This document shows positions 1-9,438 of a stretch of DNA of 64,000 bases, piece by piece. Position 1 is the first letter of the stretch, and the number at the start of each line of letters is the position of its first letter. The notes below the pieces were generated by a model. It was not told the DNA's origin, searched no databases, and was given only the letters and a program-made list of their open reading frames with translations. The stretch lies in NCBI GenBank assembly GCA_964610885.1, contig CAZSWR010000001.1, positions 93,131-157,130 of the forward strand, in the 5' to 3' direction. This DNA comes from CAZSWR01 sp964610885. GTDB taxonomy: Bacteria; Bacteroidota; Ignavibacteria; Kapaibacteriales; UBA2268. The translations under genes and the position numbers were made by a program.

Positions 1-1201
1 ACGTTTCCCCACGTTTATATGAATAGATTTTTCCTTTGAACACGTGTTCAGCTCCGTTAAGCAAATTATCTCTAAAGTTCTGAACTTGTCTTTCGAAAGA
101 TTTATAGTTTTCAAAAGCATTGACCACATCATTTTCAATTTGCAGCATTGTTTGCTTGTACTGTAGGTCTGCGATATTAGTTTCGTACTCTGCGGATTGC
201 ACTTCTCCTGAATATATATTTGAGAATTTCAATGGAATTGAAACGCCGGCCGTTATGCCCGCCGAAGGGAATCCTCCGGCAGTATAGTTATTAGCAAAAC
301 CAAGTTTGACATCCACATCGGTAACTCGTTCGGCTTCTGCATTCGCACGATGATATTTCGCCGATACAATTGCCAACGCGGCTGCCTTCGCATCGCTTCT
401 TTTTTCTTTGGCGATGCGAATCATGCTATCCAAAATGAAATTCTTTTTGAAATCTTCGAACTCTGCACCGGGCGCGAGAATAGTATCAAGTTGCGGACTG
501 CTTCCAACCATCAGGGAAAGCGCACGAAACGACCTGTACAACTCAATTTCCGATTGGAACGCTTCGTTTTGGAGCAAACCCGATTCCAATTTGCTTTGGG
601 CGTAGTCCACTTCGGTAATGCTGCCGAGTGCGAATCGGATACTGTCGGCAATTGCAAGATCTTCCATAACGGAGTATGAGTTCTGTTTTACTTTAAAGAT
701 ATTATCTTGTTTGAGCGCCTCGAAGTATGCAATAGTAGCATCAGCTCGAAGGCAACGGAAATAATCATCAAGTTTCGCCTTAGCCAAGTTTAAGTTAGCA
801 TTGGCATAATCCACTCTCGCGGATCTTTTCCCTCCAATTTCAACAGTAGTTGATAATTCCACATTATAACCATAACCGCTTCTTTCGCCGGATTCCCGAT
901 TCTCTGTCCAATCGAATGAAAGAGTAGGATTAGGAAAGATTTTTGCCGATTCGATCTGGGCCTCGGCAATGCTTACGTTGAATTTTTCAGCAGCATATGA
1001 ATGATTGTGAAGCCTAACGAGTTCGAGGTACTCATTAAGCGAGATTTTTTTTGTGGGGATAGTAACGCTTTGAAAAGCGTGGGATTTGCATGGCGCAAGC
1101 AGAAAGGCGCACGCAATCCATGAGATACACTTCAATGCTAAGCCATGTTTTATCGTAACAATTCGATAATTGTATTTATTGGAAAATATTGACTTATCCA
1201 T
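1..1201 (-). CDS. TolC/CzcC-family outer membrane efflux protein (partial, C-terminus beyond window)
   Basis: About 400 codons are open from an ATG at 1199-1201 to the left edge, where the gene is cut by the window. The frame begins MDKSIFSNKYNYR and has a hydrophobic segment (WIACAFLLAPCKSHAF) that can act as a signal peptide. The mature part is rich in long amphipathic helices (SLNEYLELVRLHNHSYAAEK, VSIAEAQIESAKIFPNPTLS, YAQSKLESGLLQNEAF), the pattern of the outer-membrane factor family. The family forms trimeric channels across the outer membrane. Its start codon overlaps the last codons of the RND pump gene by 8 bases, so the two are translationally coupled. It should be the exit duct of the adjacent pump. 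Family assignment is firm; the substrate is inferred from the neighbours. Confidence 0.88.
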   Translation of the reverse strand, partial: MDKSIFSNKYNYRIVTIKHGLALKCISWIACAFLLAPCKSHAFQSVTIPTKKISLNEYLELVRLHNHSYAAEKFNVSIAEAQIESAKIFPNPTLSFDWTENRESGERSGYGYNVELSTTVEIGGKRSARVDYANANLNLAKAKLDDYFRCLRADATIAYFEALKQDNIFKVKQNSYSVMEDLAIADSIRFALGSITEVDYAQSKLESGLLQNEAFQSEIELYRSFRALSLMVGSSPQLDTILAPGAEFEDFKKNFILDSMIRIAKEKRSDAKAAALAIVSAKYHRANAEAERVTDVDVKLGFANNYTAGGFPSAGITAGVSIPLKFSNIYSGEVQSAEYETNIADLQYKQTMLQIENDVVNAFENYKSFERQVQNFRDNLLNGAEHVFKGKIYSYKRGET

Positions 1202-4200
1202 TTTTCGCCTCAATTCTTTTTTCAATTTCGAAATATACTGTGGGCAGGGCAAACAGGGTGATAATAGTGGCAAAAAGCAATCCATAAACGATCACAGTTG
1301 CTAAAGGCCGTTGCACGTCCGATCCAATATCCGTCGAGAAAGAAGCAGGCAATAGACCCAGTATAGCAACCGTAGCCGTCAGCAGCACCGGGCGGAACCG
1401 ATGTTTCGATCCGGTGATAACTGCTTCCCTGAGGGCAACGCCTTTCTTCCGAAGGCTGTTGAAATGTGAAATCATAATTACTCCGTTCTGAATTGCCACA
1501 CCGAGCAAAGCGATGAATCCAACTGCCGAAGAAACATTCAAAGTCATTCCTCTTGCATTAAGGGCCAACATGCCTCCAAAGAGTGCAATTGGTGCAATTC
1601 CCATCAGCATTGCCGATTGGCGAAGGCTTCCAAAAGCCCCGTAGAGCAGAATGAACATAATAGACAAAGCAATTGGGACGATGACCATCAATCGCGAGTA
1701 TGCACGATTCTGATTTTCAAATTGTCCACCCCAAGTTATTCGATATTTCTCATGGTCATATTGCACTCCTGATTCAATATTCTTATGCGCTTTCTCGAGG
1801 AATGCGGTAAGGTCTATATCCCGAAGGTTAATTCTGACGGTCAGGTGTCTTTTATTCATTTCTCTTGTAATTGCGCTTGCTCCGGTAGTCATTTTGATTT
1901 CTGCCACTTGCGATAGTGGTATTCGGGATCCATCTGCGCTTGTCAGCAGCAGACTACCGATTTTTTCCGGTGTTGAGCGGCTGTCTTCGTTGTATCGGCA
2001 AATTACGTCATAGGATTTATTGCCGATGAATACTTGCGCGATCGACTTCCCCCCTATTGCGACTTCAATAAGTTCGGATACGTCGGACACATTCAGTCCG
2101 TATTGCGCAATTTTATCTCTGTCGGCAAGTATTTGCAGTTGCGGAGCAGGAGGTTCTTGGTCAATGATAACGTCTTCGGCGCCTTTGATGTCTTTAACGA
2201 TCCCGACGATATTCTCAGCTATCCTTCGGGTTTCCGCAGGGTCGTCTCCATATATTTTGACAGCTAAATCGCTGTGCGCGCCTGCAATTTGGTCCATAAC
2301 CATATCGATAATTGGTTGAGAGAATCCAACAGTGTAGCCGGGCATTTTCGAGATTTCATTTTGCATATCCTTTATCAAATCTGATTTGCGACGGCCGTTT
2401 TTCCATTGGCTGTATGGTTTCAGCCCAATCGAACATTCTATATGAGAAGTGGAAAACGATTCAGCGCCCTCGTCATCCCTGCCGTTTTGAACCATCACAT
2501 AAGTAACTTCTTCGAATTTCATCATCCTGTGCCTAAGCGTATCACTCATCATTTTAGACCTGTCGAGGGAAATCCCTGGTGGCAATTGCACCTGAAGCCA
2601 GATTGATCCTTCGTCCAATTGTGGCAAGAAGTCTTTACCTACAAAAACTGTTAATGCAATTGCACCGAGCGTTGATACAATCAATAATGAGAGCACGATT
2701 TTCGGTTTCCTGACGAGTACTTCAGTTATTTTTTTATATTTTTCATTGAGTCTTTCCAACCACTTGTTTCTATACAACTTCTTGGGTTTCCGATAGGCAG
2801 CGAATGCCAAACCGGGCACAAGGAATACAGCGACAGATAAAGCACCCAGAAGTGCATATCCGACGGTGAAGGCCATGGGAGTGAATAGTTTCTTCTCGAT
2901 GCGCTCGAAAGCAAACAGTGGTAAATATGCAGTTATGATAATGATTGATGAGAAAAATATTGGCTTGGCTACGTCAATAACTCTATCGCGAACAGAATTC
3001 AATTCAAGTTCGGACTCCGGATGGTCTTCCCTTTTCTTGAGGATTGTTTCCATCATCACTATTGCGCCGTCCACGATGATTCCAAAATCAATTGCCCCGA
3101 GCGATAGTAGGTTTGCAGGTATATCCGTTAGCTTCATTAAAACAAAAGCTATTAGCAATGATATTGGAATCGTGATTGCAACAATTGCGGCGCTACGCCA
3201 GCTGCCCAAGAAAAGAATCAGCACGATTACAACCAATCCGACTCCCTCCATTAGAGTGCGAGCAACAGTATGAAGCGTGGAATCCACAAGGTTTGCCCTG
3301 TCCATGAAAGTATGGATTTTAACTCCTTTCGGGAGTATATCATTGTTTAACTCCTCTACGGCCGTGTGGACATTTTCGAGCACCAGAGAAGGATTCTGAC
3401 CTCGCAACATCTGGATCACTCCTTCGACGGATTCGGTATAGTCTCGATCTTTGTCGGTGAATCCGATGACACCTTTTCTTTCGAGGTTACCATATTTCAA
3501 AGTGCCTAAATCGCTAACGTAGATAGGAGCGCCTTTTTCGCTTTTCACAACGATTTTACCCAAATCGTTCAGGCCTTTTATCAGTCCGACTCCGCGGATA
3601 ACGTAGCTAAGTTCGCCGCGGTTGATCATACTGCCGCCGGCATTGGAGTTGTTCTTTTCAATCTTTTCGGTAACCGACGAGAGGGTAAGGTTGAATTGCT
3701 CCAATTTCCTTGGATCAATTTCGATTTGGAATTGTGACGTGATGCCACCGAAATTACTTACATCGGCAACTCCGGAAATCTGTTTAAGTCTTGGAATAAT
3801 AACCCATTTGTTGAGGTCTGTTAATTCTCTGAGATCCGAATTTTGCCCCTCGACAATGTATCTGTATATCTCGCCTGTTGGCGAAGTTAGCGGATTCAAC
3901 TCCGGTGCTGCTCCGTATGGCAATTCAACTCCTGTCAGCCTTTCCTGGACTCGTTGCCTGGCCCAATAGTCGTCTGTACCGTCTTGGAATACCAGAATTA
4001 CCGCAGAAAGGCCGAATGAATTCTTACTTCTCATAATATCTAAACCGGGCAAACCGTTTAGTGCACGCTCTATTGGTATGCTGATTTGTTGCTCGATTTC
4101 CTCGGCTGCCAATCCAGGCACTTGGGTTACAACTTGGACAGTTACGTCGGCAATGTCAGGATATGCTTCAATCGATAGTTTTGTCCATGAATAATAGCCC

Positions 4201-4274
4201 AAGCCTGATATCAGAACAAAAATACAGATGATTAACTTCCTGCGGTTAATAATTCGTTCGAATATACTTTTCAT
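1194..4274 (-). CDS. CzcA-type heavy-metal efflux RND permease
   Basis: A 1026-residue inner-membrane proton/metal antiporter, the usual length for the HME-RND class. An N-terminal transmembrane helix (about 12-30) is followed by a large periplasmic domain, a helix bundle (about 340-490), a second periplasmic domain and a C-terminal bundle. Helix 4 carries DFGIIVDGAIVMMET, with D396, D402 and E409 matching the DFG-D-E proton-relay signature of the Zn/Co/Cd (HME1-3) subclasses; CusA-type Cu/Ag pumps lack DFG. The helix GVAIQNGVIMISHFN is also typical of the class. It lies 1 base downstream of the membrane fusion protein gene and overlaps the TolC-like gene. Metal specificity is inferred from the signature and cannot be fixed further here. 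Confidence 0.93.
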   Translation of the reverse strand: MKSIFERIINRRKLIICIFVLISGLGYYSWTKLSIEAYPDIADVTVQVVTQVPGLAAEEIEQQISIPIERALNGLPGLDIMRSKNSFGLSAVILVFQDGTDDYWARQRVQERLTGVELPYGAAPELNPLTSPTGEIYRYIVEGQNSDLRELTDLNKWVIIPRLKQISGVADVSNFGGITSQFQIEIDPRKLEQFNLTLSSVTEKIEKNNSNAGGSMINRGELSYVIRGVGLIKGLNDLGKIVVKSEKGAPIYVSDLGTLKYGNLERKGVIGFTDKDRDYTESVEGVIQMLRGQNPSLVLENVHTAVEELNNDILPKGVKIHTFMDRANLVDSTLHTVARTLMEGVGLVVIVLILFLGSWRSAAIVAITIPISLLIAFVLMKLTDIPANLLSLGAIDFGIIVDGAIVMMETILKKREDHPESELELNSVRDRVIDVAKPIFFSSIIIITAYLPLFAFERIEKKLFTPMAFTVGYALLGALSVAVFLVPGLAFAAYRKPKKLYRNKWLERLNEKYKKITEVLVRKPKIVLSLLIVSTLGAIALTVFVGKDFLPQLDEGSIWLQVQLPPGISLDRSKMMSDTLRHRMMKFEEVTYVMVQNGRDDEGAESFSTSHIECSIGLKPYSQWKNGRRKSDLIKDMQNEISKMPGYTVGFSQPIIDMVMDQIAGAHSDLAVKIYGDDPAETRRIAENIVGIVKDIKGAEDVIIDQEPPAPQLQILADRDKIAQYGLNVSDVSELIEVAIGGKSIAQVFIGNKSYDVICRYNEDSRSTPEKIGSLLLTSADGSRIPLSQVAEIKMTTGASAITREMNKRHLTVRINLRDIDLTAFLEKAHKNIESGVQYDHEKYRITWGGQFENQNRAYSRLMVIVPIALSIMFILLYGAFGSLRQSAMLMGIAPIALFGGMLALNARGMTLNVSSAVGFIALLGVAIQNGVIMISHFNSLRKKGVALREAVITGSKHRFRPVLLTATVAILGLLPASFSTDIGSDVQRPLATVIVYGLLFATIITLFALPTVYFEIEKRIEAKNG

Positions 4275-4275
4275 G

Positions 4276-5382
4276 TTATTTTGCCTCTATCAGATAGTAA
4301 GCGCCATCGGTTATTATTTTTTCGCCGGGTGCGACGCCGGAAAGCAATTCAATTGAATTTCCGTCGGTAAGTCCGCATTTGACCGGACGCTTTTGGAATC
4401 GGTTCTTGGATACTTCGACGAATACAAATGATGTATCTCCTGATTGCATCACCGACCTCGATGGCACGCACAAAGAACTCTTGACGTTGTCAGTAAAACG
4501 AACGCTGACGTACATTCCCGGCTTGATCATATAGTCAGAATTATCGCATTCGATAATGACTTGCACAGATCGAGTAGATTCGTCGAGCACTTCTCCCACA
4601 TGGTATATTTTTCCACTTTTAGTGTTTTCGGGATTCCCCGATGGAATTATTTCGACAGTTTCGTTTACATTAATAAAAGATATATCTTTTTCTTTAACTT
4701 GGGCCACGACCCAGATCTTACTCATTTCCGCGACAGAGGCTTGCGGTTCCGCATCTTCCTTAATATATTGGCCAATAACAATATTGTTCTGGATTATCGT
4801 ACCTTTGATCGGTGACCTAACGATGAGTGGCTGCCCCAACACAAGGTCTTTCGGATTGATACCAAACACTTTGAGCGATGCTTCGGCGCGTTCTTTTTCT
4901 TTGCTTTTCAATTCAAAATTTACTTCGGCCTCTTCTAAGTCTTTCTGCACTCCGACACCGTTTTTCATAAGATCCTGCTGGCGTTTAAGATTCTTTTGGG
5001 CCAACTCGTATTCCTGCTTCGCTTGGTGGTAGGCCTTTCCAGTTTCGTAGAATGCCGGGGAGCTGATTTCAAAAACAGGAGAGCCTTGGGAAACATTTTG
5101 ACCTAAGTGAACAAATGATTTAGTAATCCTTCCGGCAAATGGTGATGCTATATTTGCATACGCATTGGGGATTGCTTTGACCACGCCGGAAACCGTTAGT
5201 TGCCTATCTCGAATTGTATCTTTTGCGTATTCGCATCTGATTCGGCTAAGTATTGAAGAAGAATCAGGAACAATAATACAGTCGTTTTCAATAAATAAGC
5301 TATCTGCCTCTGCTGGTTTAATTTCTTTTTGGCACGATACTGCCACAAGCCCTATACTGAGCATTAATATCAATAGTTTCAT
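4276..5382 (-). CDS. efflux RND periplasmic adaptor (HlyD/CzcB-type membrane fusion lipoprotein)
   Basis: A 368-residue periplasmic adaptor linking the RND pump to the TolC-like channel. The N-terminus has a lipoprotein signal with lipobox AVSC and lipidation at C17. A lipoyl-like half motif (ANIASPFAGRITKSFVHLGQ, about 77-96) is followed by a coiled-coil hairpin (about 113-170, many K/E/Q/L residues), the second lipoyl half (VRSPIKGTIIQNNIVIGQYI), a beta-barrel region and a membrane-proximal domain ending GEKIITDGAYYLIEA. No His-rich metal-binding N-terminus is visible. It stops 1 base before the pump gene starts, so the three genes form one operon in the order adaptor, pump, channel. Confidence 0.93.
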   Translation of the reverse strand: MKLLILMLSIGLVAVSCQKEIKPAEADSLFIENDCIIVPDSSSILSRIRCEYAKDTIRDRQLTVSGVVKAIPNAYANIASPFAGRITKSFVHLGQNVSQGSPVFEISSPAFYETGKAYHQAKQEYELAQKNLKRQQDLMKNGVGVQKDLEEAEVNFELKSKEKERAEASLKVFGINPKDLVLGQPLIVRSPIKGTIIQNNIVIGQYIKEDAEPQASVAEMSKIWVVAQVKEKDISFINVNETVEIIPSGNPENTKSGKIYHVGEVLDESTRSVQVIIECDNSDYMIKPGMYVSVRFTDNVKSSLCVPSRSVMQSGDTSFVFVEVSKNRFQKRPVKCGLTDGNSIELLSGVAPGEKIITDGAYYLIEAK

Positions 5383-5630
5383 TTTATTTCTTTCTAAATA
5401 TTTACATTAATTGAAATGCAGGCCGTTAATAATTTGAGTACTACTCATACAATGAAGTACCTGCAAATCATTATACCACATGCTTTGGGATTCTGCACTT
5501 GATGTGGATGTTCATCCAACATAGTATTATTACCAATACGAACCAATAATATAGATATGGCACAGTATAGAAACAACACTTTGCTCAAATGCAAAAAAAC
5601 CTGAATAATTACTTTTAGTCCGAGAAAGAA

Positions 5631-6005
5631 TTAAAATGAAAAAGGAGGTGCCCTGAGAGATTTTGGGCCTATGCACACAGCCGAAGTTAAATGATACATC
5701 TCAATTGAATTTACATTCAATTGGATATACCGAGGCAATACCAAAAGGCAAAAAACTGTGAATGCAAATAGATTAAGCATCAGAGTGTCCAGCTCGAAGT
5801 ATTGCAACTCTTCTTTGCTATGGTGATGTTCGGGATTGGAAAAAGGATGCGAGTGGTAGTATTCAATACCTAAATACGTATGGAAGTGAGGAAATAGATT
5901 GGTAGATACGAAATAAAAGACAAACTGCACAAGAACAAAATATCTTAGAATTGTTCTCGCATGTTTTCTTATTTGTCTCATTATTCCCAAGTTTTTTCCC
6001 GACAT
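5631..6005 (-). CDS. small His-rich two-helix membrane protein upstream of the metal efflux operon
   Basis: About 124 residues if ATG at 6003-6005 is used; a further in-frame ATG lies at 5979-5981. A first transmembrane segment (YFVLVQFVFYFVSTNLF) leads into a His-rich loop (HFHTYLGIEYYHSHPF and HHHSKEE), then a second segment (LMLNLFAFTVFCLLVLP), and a conserved-looking end SLRAPPFSF. I recall similar short His-loop proteins with an RAPP-type ending next to CzcCBA-type operons in Bacteroidota, so a metal-sensing or metal-handling accessory role is plausible but inferred. It runs in the operon direction, with 248 bases to the adaptor gene, so it may have its own transcript. Confidence 0.6.
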   Translation of the reverse strand: MSGKNLGIMRQIRKHARTILRYFVLVQFVFYFVSTNLFPHFHTYLGIEYYHSHPFSNPEHHHSKEELQYFELDTLMLNLFAFTVFCLLVLPRYIQLNVNSIEMYHLTSAVCIGPKSLRAPPFSF

Positions 6006-6101
6006 TGTATCGCACTTCCTTGAAGTTAGTTGCAAAAAACCCAAAAAAGTTTCAAAGTAAATTTCTCTTGTATATTATAATGAAAACAAGAATTCTTGTA
6101 T

Positions 6102-6154
6102 ATCTTTCCTTTCATCATTTCGCTGCCCTTGAAAAATTAAGTGGCAGTCGCCAC
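6102..6154 (-). repeat. dispersed hairpin element, copy R1 (orphan)
   Basis: Copy of a roughly 53-bp element whose conserved core is a 14-bp hairpin arm pair (gtggcagtcgccac at 6141-6154) next to an A/T tract and a conserved tail containing cgctgccctt and catctttc-like bases. On the minus strand it reads hairpin, then T-rich tract, like an intrinsic terminator. Unlike the other three copies, no gene ends just upstream of it in that direction; it lies between the divergently oriented His-rich gene and pyrB. Confidence 0.75.
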
Positions 6155-6248
6155 CTACAAATGAGTTTTCCACAACGTGTGTCAATGTGATTTTTTCTTC
6201 GTAAATTTGCAAGATTTAATTTTTTTGAAAATTAAAATATATTGAAAA

Positions 6249-7184
6249 ATGAACGAGAACCAAAAACTAAGCAAACCATACTTGCTCGACGCAGCCGACC
6301 TGACACGCGAAGATACAATGCTTATCTTCGAGAAAGCTCAGTTCTTCATGGAGAACTACAAGACAGGCTCTAAATTCGATGATCTGAAAGGAGTTACTGT
6401 CGCGCTGGCATTCTTCGAGAATTCTACCCGCACTAAGCTCTCATTTGAATTAGCTGCAAAACGCCTCTCTGCCGACACACTATCTTTCCAAGCATCTTCT
6501 TCGAGCCTTACCAAAGGCGAATCGCTCATCGATACGCTTCGTACCATCGAAGCCATGGGAGTGCAGATGTACGTTGTCCGCCATAGCTCTTCGGGCGCTC
6601 CGCAGTTCCTTCAGGCTAACACAAAAGGCGTAGTGCTGAACGCCGGCGACGGCCGCCACGAGCATCCCACCCAAACGCTCCTCGACTCGCTCACGCTCTA
6701 CAAACACTTCGGCCGGCTCGAAGGCCTGAAGATCTGTATCGTTGGCGATATTCTCCATAGCCGTGTGGCCCGCTCGAACATGAAGCTACTGCGCACAATG
6801 GGCGCCGAAGTAGCAATCTGCTCCCCCGGAACGCTGAGGCCCCCGCTGCAATACCTGAACGAAAACCACTATCCCATTATCGAGTCCATCGACGACGCCG
6901 TTGAATGGGCCGACGTGGCTTTGGTGCTTCGTTTGCAACGCGAGCGCATGGATTCCGGCCTGCTGCCGACGATGCGCGAGTTCACTAACTATTACGGCGT
7001 TTACCAAAGGCATTTCGAGAAAAAGCCAGGACTCGTCCTTCTGCATCCCGGCCCCGTTAACTACGGTATCGAATTGGATTACAACATTAGCCAATTCCCT
7101 AATGTACTGATCCAAACGCAAGTTACGCACGGAGTTTATATCCGCATGGCGCTACTTTCATTACTTGGCAAAGGCTTGAAATAA
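6249..7184 (+). CDS. pyrB: aspartate carbamoyltransferase catalytic subunit
   Basis: Makes N-carbamoyl-L-aspartate from carbamoyl phosphate and aspartate, the committed step of pyrimidine synthesis, in the cytoplasm. At 311 residues it has normal length. The carbamoyl-phosphate loop FFENSTRTKLSFELAAKR (about 55-72), GDGRHEHPTQTLLDSLT (about 136-152) and HPGPVNYGIELD (about 264-275) are all present; the last is a mild variant of HPGPxNRGVE, with Tyr in place of Arg. It has no Shine-Dalgarno sequence. No pyrI, pyrR or other pyr gene is adjacent, so regulation through a regulatory chain cannot be inferred. A hairpin terminator follows. Confidence 0.96.
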   Translation: MNENQKLSKPYLLDAADLTREDTMLIFEKAQFFMENYKTGSKFDDLKGVTVALAFFENSTRTKLSFELAAKRLSADTLSFQASSSSLTKGESLIDTLRTIEAMGVQMYVVRHSSSGAPQFLQANTKGVVLNAGDGRHEHPTQTLLDSLTLYKHFGRLEGLKICIVGDILHSRVARSNMKLLRTMGAEVAICSPGTLRPPLQYLNENHYPIIESIDDAVEWADVALVLRLQRERMDSGLLPTMREFTNYYGVYQRHFEKKPGLVLLHPGPVNYGIELDYNISQFPNVLIQTQVTHGVYIRMALLSLLGKGLK

Positions 7185-7209
7185 TTACATTTTAAGCCTT
7201 TTTATTAAC

Positions 7210-7243
7210 AAAGCCGTACCGAATTTTCGCTGCGGCTTTTTTT
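7210..7243 (+). terminator. rho-independent terminator after pyrB
   Basis: Stem of aaagccg pairing with cggcttt around an A/T-rich loop, followed by a run of seven T, 26 bases after the pyrB stop codon. Confidence 0.75.
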
Positions 7244-7378
7244 ATTATTAAACGCAAGTTCCTGGAAAATCTGTGCGAGCGACGGAGAACTGTTGTTGGG
7301 TATTTGGTTCAATTTCGTTTTGTGTGGGTGCTGACCAAATACACTTATGAGTGAGTTGTTAGAACTAAAATGATATTT

Positions 7379-7503
7379 TACCGCGTAGCGGTTGTTGTAT
7401 TGTAGTATTTTGTTTGAACTTATAAGCACGATTTCGCGTAGCGAATGTTTTATATGATTGATTTATCCATGAAGAGTATTATACAACAACCGCTCGCGCG
7501 GTA
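7379..7503. mobile_element. MITE-like element, copy 1 (125 bp)
   Basis: Ends are inverted repeats: taccgcgtagcggttgttgt at the left and the complement of taccgcgcgagcggttgttg at the right. The interior has a short palindrome ttcgcgtagcgaa (7431-7443 region). A second copy of nearly the same length lies at 37407-37530 with the same ends and interior. It has no coding capacity and no clear target-site duplication was seen, although both copies are followed by tca. Confidence 0.7.
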
Positions 7504-7688
7504 TCAATAAGCAATTATTACTTTTCTTGAAGAAAAAAATTAGTATTGGTGACTGTACATCTTCAATTCGTCAATAGAACCATATTTTTAATATTCCTGA
7601 ATATCAATCATTTTTGTTTACTCATACAAAGCCATATAGAGCAGAATAAGATAAGAAAGTATTTTTATTACCTGCCGCACACGCGCAC

Positions 7689-7720
7689 AAAAAAGCCCTC
7701 TCCAAACGCGGAAAGGGCTG
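7689..7720 (-). terminator. rho-independent terminator of the DUF1015 gene
   Basis: On the minus strand agccctttcc pairs with ggagagggct, followed by a run of six T, about 27 bases after the stop codon at 7747. Confidence 0.75.
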
Positions 7721-7746
7721 TTGAAATAAAATCGAATGAGCAGGTT

Positions 7747-8991
7747 TTAGTCCAAGAAATGGACGAACATGCCATCGCGTAGTTTCGGTTCGAACCACGT
7801 TGATTTCGGGGGCATGATTGCGCCGGCGTCTGCGATGTTCATCAGTTCGTTGACCGATGTGGCATACATCGAGAATGCGAGCACCATTTCGCCTGAATCG
7901 ACTCTGCGTTCGAGTTCGCCAAGACCACGGATTCCGCCAACGAAATCGACGCGTTTGCTTGTGCGGGGGTCTTCGATGCCGAGAATTGGGTCGAGGACGT
8001 GTTTCTGGAGGATAGCAACGTCGAGCGATTCGACTGGATCGGGATTGTTCACAAGCGACGCGGGAGCGGTCATCATATACCATTTTTTATCGATATAAAG
8101 ACCGATTTCGCCTTTTTTGGTGGGATGGGCTTGGCCATCTGTGGGGACGCAATTGAAGCCTTTTTCGCCGAGAAGTTTGAAGAACTCATCTTTCGAATGG
8201 CCGTTGAGGTCTTTCACCAAGCGGTTGTAGTCCATGATGTACAGGTGCGAAGCCGGGAAAAGCACGGCGAGGAAGTAATTGTATTCTTCGTTGCCGACGT
8301 GTGTGGGGTTGGCTTCGGCGCGTTCGCGGCCCACGATCGAGGCGGCTGCAGAGCGGTGGTGGCCGTCCGCTACGTAGAAGTAGTCAACTTTCGAGAGAAT
8401 TTTTTCAACTTTCAGGCAAAGGTCTTTGTCGCGGATAACCCACGAAGTGTGGCGAATGCCATCGGCAGCGACGAGGTCGTTGTCCGGTTGCGATGTAATA
8501 ACGCTATTGACGATTCCATTGATTTCTTCGTTGTCGCGGTACGTAAGGAAGATCGGGCCGGTGTGCGCGTTGGTAACGCGGACGTGGTTGCAGCGGTCTT
8601 CTTCTTTGTCTTTGCGAGTTTTTTCGTGCTTTTTAATGATGTCGTTCCAATAATCGGCTACGGAAGCGCAACCGACGAGGCCATATTGAGTGCGGCCGTT
8701 CATTGTTTGAGCATAAACATAGATATATTCGTCATCGTCCTCTACGAGTGCTCCCTTTGCGATCAGGTTGTCAAGGTTTTCTTTGCCTTTGGCATAGACC
8801 GATGGGTCGTGTATATCAAGTGCGGGATCGAGATCTATTTCGGGTTTTCCGACGTGCAAGAATGAAAGAGGATGCCCTTTTGCTTCTTCGCGGGCTTCGT
8901 CCGAATTGAGAACGTCGTAGGGTTTCGATGCAATTTCGCCGGCAAGGTCGGGGCGCGGCCTGAATGCTTTAAACGGTCTGAAAACAGCCAT
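7747..8991 (-). CDS. DUF1015 family protein
   Basis: A 414-residue cytoplasmic protein from ATG 8989-8991 (MAVFRPFKAFRPRPDLAGEI), the canonical start of this family; an upstream in-frame start would add 12 residues not typical of it. The signature VADGHHRSAAASIVGRERA (around residue 220) is the hallmark of DUF1015. The motif resembles the ADGHHR of ParB/sulfiredoxin-fold proteins, some of which are free-serine kinases; that link is from memory and is inference. No pathway can be given from the context: flanking genes are pyrB and pyruvate kinase, both on the other strand. It is transcribed alone and ends in its own terminator. Confidence 0.85.
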   Translation of the reverse strand: MAVFRPFKAFRPRPDLAGEIASKPYDVLNSDEAREEAKGHPLSFLHVGKPEIDLDPALDIHDPSVYAKGKENLDNLIAKGALVEDDDEYIYVYAQTMNGRTQYGLVGCASVADYWNDIIKKHEKTRKDKEEDRCNHVRVTNAHTGPIFLTYRDNEEINGIVNSVITSQPDNDLVAADGIRHTSWVIRDKDLCLKVEKILSKVDYFYVADGHHRSAAASIVGRERAEANPTHVGNEEYNYFLAVLFPASHLYIMDYNRLVKDLNGHSKDEFFKLLGEKGFNCVPTDGQAHPTKKGEIGLYIDKKWYMMTAPASLVNNPDPVESLDVAILQKHVLDPILGIEDPRTSKRVDFVGGIRGLGELERRVDSGEMVLAFSMYATSVNELMNIADAGAIMPPKSTWFEPKLRDGMFVHFLD

Positions 8992-9195
8992 TGCTTGATC
9001 CTTTAATTTTGTTTGAAGTAATCCCAAATAAATACCGAAAAATAAACAAACTTTGCCACTTTCCGGTATTCAAAATTAGCAAATATTGCTTTAGAAAAAA
9101 AATATACAATGATAAATTTCATTTTTTCATTGAAATACATCCATGTGAAACGCAGTCCTTTTTCCCATACAAGAAATGTATTACGCAATATCATT

Positions 9196-9220
9196 GTAGG
9201 GGCGGGTTCCAAACCCGCCC
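9196..9220 (+). repeat. 25-bp palindromic repeat, gtaggggcgggtt family
   Basis: The sequence is the exact reverse complement of 42846-42870 and its core gggcgggtt/aacccgccc is palindromic. A shorter relative is at 46332-46351. Confidence 0.8.
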
Positions 9221-9438
9221 AAGGAATGTCTGAACCGCTGATTTAGATGATTATTCTGATTGCTATTATTCAATGTCAGCTCCAATCTAACTAACTTCAA
9301 ATTCCATGATTGGGTTGGCTTTTTCTTTTAGAGCCTGCCAGAAAAAGTATTGATTAGCCATCCCACGTGTTAACCCATGGGATCGATATAATCCATATCT
9401 CCTATATTATCAATGTATTAGCACAAACCTTTCTTTAG

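Larger units (their letters stand above)
7185..7746. other. 562-bp intergenic region with two terminators and a MITE-like element
   Basis: No credible gene on either strand. It holds the pyrB terminator, a 125-bp repeat element (7379-7503) and the terminator of the converging DUF1015 gene. The remainder is AT-rich without recognisable signals. Confidence 0.7.

Noticed and set aside
5480..5517. Inverted repeat ccacat...atgtgg upstream of the adaptor gene as a metal-regulator operator
   Set aside because: Only six pairs over a 20-base gap, and no regulator gene nearby; too weak to claim.
5402..5630. Short frame starting ATGGCACAG in the gap before the adaptor gene
   Set aside because: Only about 15 codons and no homology-like pattern.
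6061..6090. tataat-like box as promoter of pyrB
   Set aside because: It lies about 170 bases upstream of pyrB in very AT-rich DNA with no matching -35 box; the phylum often uses a different promoter consensus.
8000..8865. Long plus-strand open frame opposite the DUF1015 gene
   Set aside because: It is antisense to a gene with a clear family signature and has a composition typical of a mirrored frame; no domain or start signal supports it.
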